A stretch of 64,000 nt of DNA, taken from Flavobacterium soyae (GTDB lineage Bacteria; Bacteroidota; Bacteroidia; Flavobacteriales; Flavobacteriaceae). Positions 59,262-64,000 of this stretch are shown here, piece by piece. The stretch covers positions 19,372-83,371 of the forward strand of contig NZ_JAJQXA010000021.1 of assembly GCF_021245985.1 (NCBI RefSeq). The letters run 5' to 3'. Each line of letters opens with the position of its first letter. The stretch's first letter is position 1. Under the pieces are notes generated by a model. The model searched no databases, was not told where the DNA came from, and saw only the letters and a program-made list of their open reading frames with translations. The position numbers were made by a program, and so were the translations under genes.

Positions 59262-61484
59262 TTAATCGTTGTTTACCGCTTTTAATTCTTTTGTTATTTT
59301 TAAAATTTTCTCTGCAAGATTACTCATCCAGATCAATTGCTCAATAACCATCGAAGCTTCCTGCATTTTTGCCTGACGTGTTTCTTTATCCAGTTCATCG
59401 TCGGTTGCAAGGCGTGTAAAGTTTTTACGTTTCAATTCTTCAAACTGTAAAGTCACATCTTCTTTATCAAAAAAAGTATCAGTTATAATGGTTTCATTTC
59501 TTAAAATAGAAATCGAATGCTCCAGATTTTGTAAAATAGTTTTTATAATATAATTGAAAGATTCGGAAGCCGATGTTGTTTGATGAGATTGGATATAAGT
59601 AGATAAAGATGCTAAAGCTGATAAAAGAGAATGATTTAAAACCACCAATTTATTAACCAGCGGCATTGTTTTCTGTTTCGATTTTGGTTCCTGCATCATA
59701 CGTTGAAAAGAAGTCATTAAATTTCCTATTTCAACAAAAGCATTCTTTCTGGACAATCTGTAAGACGTTGGTATTTCGCCTTTTTTATTATAAAAATCGG
59801 CAATTTCTTTAAGATAATTTTTATTTGCCCTGATCGAATTTTCGATATGAATAGGTGTATTAATAAATTCCCAAGCCGGCCATAAAAACTGATTGGCAAT
59901 AAAAGCCAGAGTTGCTCCCGCAAGCGAGTCTAATATTCTAAACTGAATTACCTCAACCACATTAGGTGTTAAAATTCCGTAAATAAATACCACATACATC
60001 GTTACAAATGTTGCACTTATTTTGTAATTAATCTGCGTAAAGGAAATTCCCAAAAGCATACACACAATTGAGAAAATACTCAAAGCAACATGGTTTTGGA
60101 TTACAGAAACGATTCCAAACGCAAGAAAACCGCCCAAAATAGTTCCGAAGATTCTGTTATAAGAACGCTCCTTAGTTAAACCATAACCTGGGCGCATAAT
60201 TACTACGATCGTCAATAAAATCCAGTACACATTTTGAAACGGCAGAAATTTTCCGATTATAAAACCAATTAAAATGGTAATCGTTAATCGAAGCGAATGT
60301 CTGAATATTGACGAAGAATAACTTAAGTTTTCAATAAGGGTTCTTATAGGATAATATTGCGGCGTTAAGAATTTTTCTAATTCCTTGTCTTTATCTTTTA
60401 ATTTATAAGACTGCATCGCAAGCGAAAAAGCACGCTGAATAATTTTAATTTTCCCGACCTGATTTTTTGCATATTTCAGCATATTGGTCAGCATCAAAAC
60501 CCCTTCTGCAGCTTCTTCTTTACCTAAAGTTTTTTCGTAATCAAAAATGGCAAATTCAAGTGCATCTAATTCGTTTTTTAGATCGTCTTTATCTACATAA
60601 ACAGCAATATGATGTACATTTTTTGAAAGCTTTTTAAGAGTAGATGCCAGTTTATAAGCTACATTTTGATATGTACGCAGCACTTCTGGATGTTTTGCAA
60701 ACTTTTCATGAAGTTTACTATGGTCAAACGATGTATAGAGCGCCAATTCCTGAATTTCAACCAAAGTAATAAAAACCAAAAGCATTTTTCGATTCTGGCT
60801 AGTGGTTCCAGATGTGTTTTGGTTTCCAATCAGCATTTTACGTAAATCCTCATGAATCAAATTGAGGTCAACTTGTATCGCTAATTGTTTTTCTATGATT
60901 TTTTGACGATCAGCAGCCGGGCTCCATAAGTCGCCTCTTAATTTTAAATATTTTGCAGTTAGTTTTATACCTTCGGCAATTTGTAATTCTACATATTTAT
61001 ATGGCTGTACAAAATGAAAAATCAGCGAAACTATAAGATATAAAATTCCTCCAGCAAAAATATATCCCGAATATTGAAAAGCTTCCCAGCCTTCGTGTAA
61101 ATGCCCAAATGATAATGAAATCGATAATAAAGCAGAAAACGAAACCAAAGTGGCACGCTGCCCGTAAACCGAAATCATGGAACATAAAAACAATAAAAAT
61201 CCTAAAAAAGGATAAAATAAAAGAGGAAAAGGATAAGCAAGATTTACTAATAGATTTACTCCCGAAACAATTATAGAAGCAACAATTAATCCTTTGATTT
61301 TGTGGCTTAATGAACTCGGGATATCACTTGGATACGTATAAAAAGCACCAAGGGCAATAGTAAAACCTATTTCAAAATGTCCTAAAAAATTCAAAACTAC
61401 AACAGGTACAACCGAAGCAATAGTGACTTTTGATGCATTTAAAAAAGAAGTACTGTTTGTGAATTTTGAGATTCGATCAAGCAT
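59262..61484 (-). CDS. FUSC-family membrane protein (YccS-like)
   Basis: 740 residues. Twelve-segment architecture in two halves: an N-terminal six-helix block (about 18-165), a cytosolic helical domain (about 170-390) and a second block (about 395-525) with FIIGKFLPFQNVYWILLTIV (part) and IMRPGYGLTKERSYNRIFGT, the FUSC signature. Then a long cytosolic C-terminal helical domain. Fusaric-acid resistance or aromatic-acid efflux in relatives; here substrate unknown. No partner MFP gene. Confidence 0.9.
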   Translation of the reverse strand: MLDRISKFTNSTSFLNASKVTIASVVPVVVLNFLGHFEIGFTIALGAFYTYPSDIPSSLSHKIKGLIVASIIVSGVNLLVNLAYPFPLLFYPFLGFLLFLCSMISVYGQRATLVSFSALLSISLSFGHLHEGWEAFQYSGYIFAGGILYLIVSLIFHFVQPYKYVELQIAEGIKLTAKYLKLRGDLWSPAADRQKIIEKQLAIQVDLNLIHEDLRKMLIGNQNTSGTTSQNRKMLLVFITLVEIQELALYTSFDHSKLHEKFAKHPEVLRTYQNVAYKLASTLKKLSKNVHHIAVYVDKDDLKNELDALEFAIFDYEKTLGKEEAAEGVLMLTNMLKYAKNQVGKIKIIQRAFSLAMQSYKLKDKDKELEKFLTPQYYPIRTLIENLSYSSSIFRHSLRLTITILIGFIIGKFLPFQNVYWILLTIVVIMRPGYGLTKERSYNRIFGTILGGFLAFGIVSVIQNHVALSIFSIVCMLLGISFTQINYKISATFVTMYVVFIYGILTPNVVEVIQFRILDSLAGATLAFIANQFLWPAWEFINTPIHIENSIRANKNYLKEIADFYNKKGEIPTSYRLSRKNAFVEIGNLMTSFQRMMQEPKSKQKTMPLVNKLVVLNHSLLSALASLSTYIQSHQTTSASESFNYIIKTILQNLEHSISILRNETIITDTFFDKEDVTLQFEELKRKNFTRLATDDELDKETRQAKMQEASMVIEQLIWMSNLAEKILKITKELKAVNND

Positions 61485-61501
61485 ATTGTAAGGTTTACTA
61501 G

Positions 61502-61509
61502 CAAAGTTA
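61502..61509 (-). promoter_or_regulatory. -7 element for the FUSC gene
   Basis: TAACTTTG on the minus strand, 17 nt before the ATG at 61484. Confidence 0.45.
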
Positions 61510-61612
61510 AGAATTGTACGAAATATTTTGGCATAATTATGGCGGAGTTTTCCAAAGCATATAAAAATTTGTTATAATGTGCCTTTACAGCTAATCGTTG
61601 ACTATTTTTTAC

Positions 61613-61620
61613 TATTTTTG
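61613..61620 (+). promoter_or_regulatory. -7 element for def
   Basis: TATTTTTG, a full match, with a leader of about 58 nt; the -33 position has no clear TTTG. Confidence 0.4.
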
Positions 61621-61683
61621 CCAGCTGAAATATGTTAACCTTAATACAGGGTTTTCATTAGATAAAACATTAAATAATTACAA

Positions 61684-62274
61684 ATGATTTTACCAATTGT
61701 AGGATATGGTGATCCTGTTTTAAGAAAAGTAGGAACGGCAGTTACGCCAGATTATCCAAACTTAAAAGAGACAATAACAAACATGTACGAAACCATGTAT
61801 AATGCTTTAGGAGTTGGACTTGCAGCACCTCAGGTTGGTCTTGCTATTCGCATATTTGTTATTGACACAACACCTTTTAGCGACGATGATGATTTACCAG
61901 AAAACGAACAGAAAGATTTAAAAGGTTTCAAAAAAACTTTTATCAATGCTAAAATCGTTAAAGAAGAAGGTGAAGAGTGGAGTTTTAATGAAGGATGTTT
62001 GAGTATTCCGGACGTTCGAGAAGATGTTTACAGAAAACCAACTGTTACTATTGAATATTGTGAAGAAGATTTTGTAATGAAAACAGAAGTTTTTGACGGT
62101 TTAATTGCAAGAGTTATTCAACACGAATACGATCATATTGAAGGTATATTATTTACAGATAAAATATCTTCTTTAAAAAAGCGTTTGATTCAAAAGAAAT
62201 TAAAAAACATTACCGAAGGCAAGACTTTTCAGGAATACAGAATGAGATTTGCCGCTGCAAAAAAAGGCAGATAA
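61684..62274 (+). CDS. def: peptide deformylase
   Basis: 196 residues. Metalloenzyme that removes the formyl group from nascent proteins. All three motifs are intact: GVGLAAPQVG (about 44-53), EGCLSIP (about 103-109; metal Cys) and QHEYDHIEG (about 144-152; metal His pair and catalytic Glu). The DDDDLPENEQKD insertion after the first motif is common in Bacteroidota. The DUF5606 gene follows after 62 nt. Confidence 0.97.
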   Translation: MILPIVGYGDPVLRKVGTAVTPDYPNLKETITNMYETMYNALGVGLAAPQVGLAIRIFVIDTTPFSDDDDLPENEQKDLKGFKKTFINAKIVKEEGEEWSFNEGCLSIPDVREDVYRKPTVTIEYCEEDFVMKTEVFDGLIARVIQHEYDHIEGILFTDKISSLKKRLIQKKLKNITEGKTFQEYRMRFAAAKKGR

Positions 62275-62336
62275 AAGTTCTAAATAATTTAGAACATTAA
62301 TAAAGACAAAAATTCTTAATACTAATTTTAATAAAC

Positions 62337-62825
62337 ATGAATTTAGACAAAATTTTAGCCATTTCTGGGAAACCAGGTTTATATGTATTGAAAGTGCAGA
62401 CTCGTACAGGTTTTGTGGCAGAATCATTATTAGACGGAAAAAAAATTACAGTAAACTTAAAAAGTAATGTAAGTTTACTATCAGAAATTTCAATTTATAC
62501 ACACGAAGGAGAAAAACCATTGACTGAAGTAATGCAGAAAATTGCTGCTAAAGAAAACAAAGGCCAGGCGATTTCCCACAAAGAAGATAATGCAACTTTA
62601 GCAGCTTACTTTAAAGAAATTTTACCGGATTATGATGAAGAAAGAGTTTATCCTTCAGATATTAAAAAAGTATTAAACTGGTACAACACACTTCAGGCTA
62701 AAGGTTTAGTGACTGATTTAGCTCCGGCTGCTGCCGAAGCTCCGGACGAAACTCCAGCTGTTGAAGAAAAACCAAAAAAAGCACCAGCTGCAAAAAAGCC
62801 AAAAGCTAAAAAAGAAGAAAAGTAA
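62337..62825 (+). CDS. DUF5606 domain protein
   Basis: 162 residues. Conserved N-terminal KILAISGKPGLYVLKVQTRT (part; 5-24) with a beta-rich domain to about 50, a helical domain (about 60-120, YPSDIKKVLNWYNTLQ) and a low-complexity Ala/Pro/Lys/Glu tail (from about 128) that ends KKPKAKKEEK, likely disordered and possibly nucleic-acid binding. A usual neighbour of def in flavobacteria. Function unknown. Confidence 0.87.
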   Translation: MNLDKILAISGKPGLYVLKVQTRTGFVAESLLDGKKITVNLKSNVSLLSEISIYTHEGEKPLTEVMQKIAAKENKGQAISHKEDNATLAAYFKEILPDYDEERVYPSDIKKVLNWYNTLQAKGLVTDLAPAAAEAPDETPAVEEKPKKAPAAKKPKAKKEEK

Positions 62826-62848
62826 TTTTTCTGAATTCAAATATCATT

Positions 62849-62885
62849 ATCCTGTTAAGATATTTCTTAACAGGATTTTTTTATT
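62849..62885 (+). terminator. intrinsic terminator
   Basis: ATCCTGTTAAGA pairs with TCTTAACAGGAT around a 4-nt loop, followed by T7. Confidence 0.85.
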
Positions 62886-63054
62886 TAAAATTATTAGTGA
62901 TTTAGGTTTTAAAATATAAATTTGTAAGAAAATTGTTTCAGTAAAATTATTATTTATAATTTGCGGGTTATTTTCAACTATTTGTAAATAAGTATTTTAT
63001 ATGTATTTTGAAATGATTTTCGACTTTGAAAATAAACTTTAAATGATAGGAAAA

Positions 63055-63864
63055 ATGAAAAAGGAAATGAAAAATTTTGTTGTAATAGCAGCTATGGTAT
63101 TGGCGACAGCCTGCAATAACAAATCAAAAGAGACAGAGCAATCTGTAACTTCATCAGACACAACTAAAACCGAAGAAAACCATAAGAAACATTGGGAATA
63201 TGAAGGAGAAGCAGGACCAGAACATTGGTCAGAAATAGACCAAAATGATTGTGGAGGAAAAACACAATCTCCAATTGATATCGTAGAAACTGAAAAAGAT
63301 AAAACAATAAAACCTATTGATTTTCATTATAATATAAAAACAAAAATTCACGATGTTATCAATAACGGACACACTATTCAGTTTGATTTTGAGCCAGGCG
63401 ATTATATCGTAATTAACGGAGAACAATATGAACTAAAACAATTTCATTTTCATGAATCGGCAGAACATACTATAAAAGGCGTGCGCTATCCATTAGAAAT
63501 CCACATGGTTCATAAAAATAAGGACGGAAAATTTGCCGTAGTTTCTATTATGGCACAAGAAGACAAGAAAAACAATGAAACTTTTGAATTTCTGGATAAA
63601 TACCTGCCTGCAAAAGCTAATGATACTATAAAAGTTAACAAAGACTTTAATATCAATAAGGTTCTTCCTCAAAGCAAATCATATTATACCTATACAGGCT
63701 CATTGACAACACCGCCTTGCACAGAAAGCGTACAATGGTTCATTTTTAAAACACCAATAGAGGTTTCTGTTAAAATGATTACAGATTTAAAAAAGATAAT
63801 GCCGTTGAATAATTTTAGGAGCGTTCAGGAATTAAATGGAAGAAAAATTAAAGAGTCAATCTAA
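63055..63864 (+). CDS. alpha-class carbonic anhydrase, lipoprotein
   Basis: 269 residues from the ATG at 63055; starts at 63043 and 63067 are possible. Lipoprotein signal ending VLATAC, so it faces the periplasm. Zn ligands: FHFH (about 134-137, the His-94/His-96 pair) and EIHMVH (about 151-156, His-119), with Thr/Glu gate in TGSLTTPPCTE (about 216-226); WxYEGExGPEHW and CGGKTQSPIDI (about 66-76) are further family marks. The Cys pair (about 66 and 224) is the usual disulfide. Hydrates CO2 at the cell surface. Monocistronic. Confidence 0.95.
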   Translation: MKKEMKNFVVIAAMVLATACNNKSKETEQSVTSSDTTKTEENHKKHWEYEGEAGPEHWSEIDQNDCGGKTQSPIDIVETEKDKTIKPIDFHYNIKTKIHDVINNGHTIQFDFEPGDYIVINGEQYELKQFHFHESAEHTIKGVRYPLEIHMVHKNKDGKFAVVSIMAQEDKKNNETFEFLDKYLPAKANDTIKVNKDFNINKVLPQSKSYYTYTGSLTTPPCTESVQWFIFKTPIEVSVKMITDLKKIMPLNNFRSVQELNGRKIKESI

Positions 63865-63870
63865 ACTAAG

Positions 63871-63909
63871 AAGAAGAGGCTGTCTCAAAAGGACAGCTTC
63901 TTTTTTTTG
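63871..63909 (+). terminator. intrinsic terminator
   Basis: GAAG(AG)GCTGTC pairs with GACAGCTTC around TCAAAAG, with a T8 run. Shares the GCTGTCTCAA word with the mqo terminator. From here to 64000 no coding region can be supported. Confidence 0.75.
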
Positions 63910-64000
63910 GTAAAAACAAGATTGTCCACTAAAAACATTAATTCAGGTTTTTCGGATTCCACTTTCAAGATAATTTTTTATTTCTTGCTGATTTTAGGTA

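Noticed and set aside
1..64000. CRISPR array, tRNA, rRNA or intact insertion sequence
   Set aside because: I found no regularly spaced direct repeats, no cloverleaf with a CCA-type end, no rRNA motifs and no transposase frame. The repeats present are palindromic and irregular.
63911..64000. Possible minus-strand reading frame at the right edge (frame ending VDNLVFTKKKKLSF)
   Set aside because: Frames are broken within 90 nt and no family can be recognised; the segment may be the edge of a decayed or distant gene, but nothing is supported.

Overview
The window is a low-GC chromosomal segment of a flavobacterium, most likely Flavobacterium itself. The signs are Bacteroidota-type promoters (TTTG, about 19 nt, TAnnTTTG) upstream of many genes, a TonB-dependent receptor with a carboxypeptidase-regulatory-like N-terminus, families such as DUF6048, DUF6452, DUF5606 and DUF6095 that are typical of flavobacteria, a large acidic ParC-like subunit, and many short intergenic inverted repeats. 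I see no rRNA, tRNA, CRISPR array, intact insertion sequence or phage gene. The species assignment is inference from gene content.

Layout. 1-7.3 kb: divergent acyl-CoA reductase (partial) and ferredoxin, an exported carboxypeptidase-regulatory-like protein, a TonB receptor, ychF and a DUF2459 protein. 7.3-16.5 kb: a repeat-rich gap, then a YihY/BrkB membrane protein, FMN reductase, exported transglutaminase, pncB and the topoisomerase IV pair parE-parC. 16.6-22.7 kb, mostly minus strand: DnaQ-type exonuclease with a cNMP/CBS/DUF294 protein, small lipoproteins, a DinB-like protein, a Qnr-like pentapeptide protein, and murQ. 22.8-31.8 kb: a 5'-truncated outer-membrane barrel pseudogene, ZIP transporter, methyltransferases, racemase, the rlmD-DUF6452-DUF6048 operon and an orphan histidine kinase. 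32-40 kb: aldo/keto reductase, cysE-cysM, Smr protein, duplicated-domain lipoprotein, cysteine desulfurase and tsaC.

40.2-54.2 kb is the accessory part, a surface-glycan locus. A VioA-like sugar 4-aminotransferase faces an operon of ACP, KAS III, SDR ketoreductase, Rieske oxygenase, a second KAS III, and a NeuD/PglD/VioB-like left-handed-beta-helix acyltransferase, followed by glycosyltransferases. The genes fit a dedicated mini fatty-acid pathway: build a short hydroxylated acyl chain on a private ACP and transfer it to the amino group of a 4-amino-4,6-dideoxy sugar for the O-antigen. Seven glycosyltransferases and a Kdo-kinase-like protein follow, with frequent strand changes.

54.3-64 kb returns to core metabolism: dapD, a PAS protein, an antitoxin-like/membrane protein pair, ruvX, mqo, a FUSC-family membrane protein, def, a DUF5606 protein and an exported alpha-carbonic anhydrase. 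Intergenic space is crowded with hairpin repeats, several of which serve as terminators.
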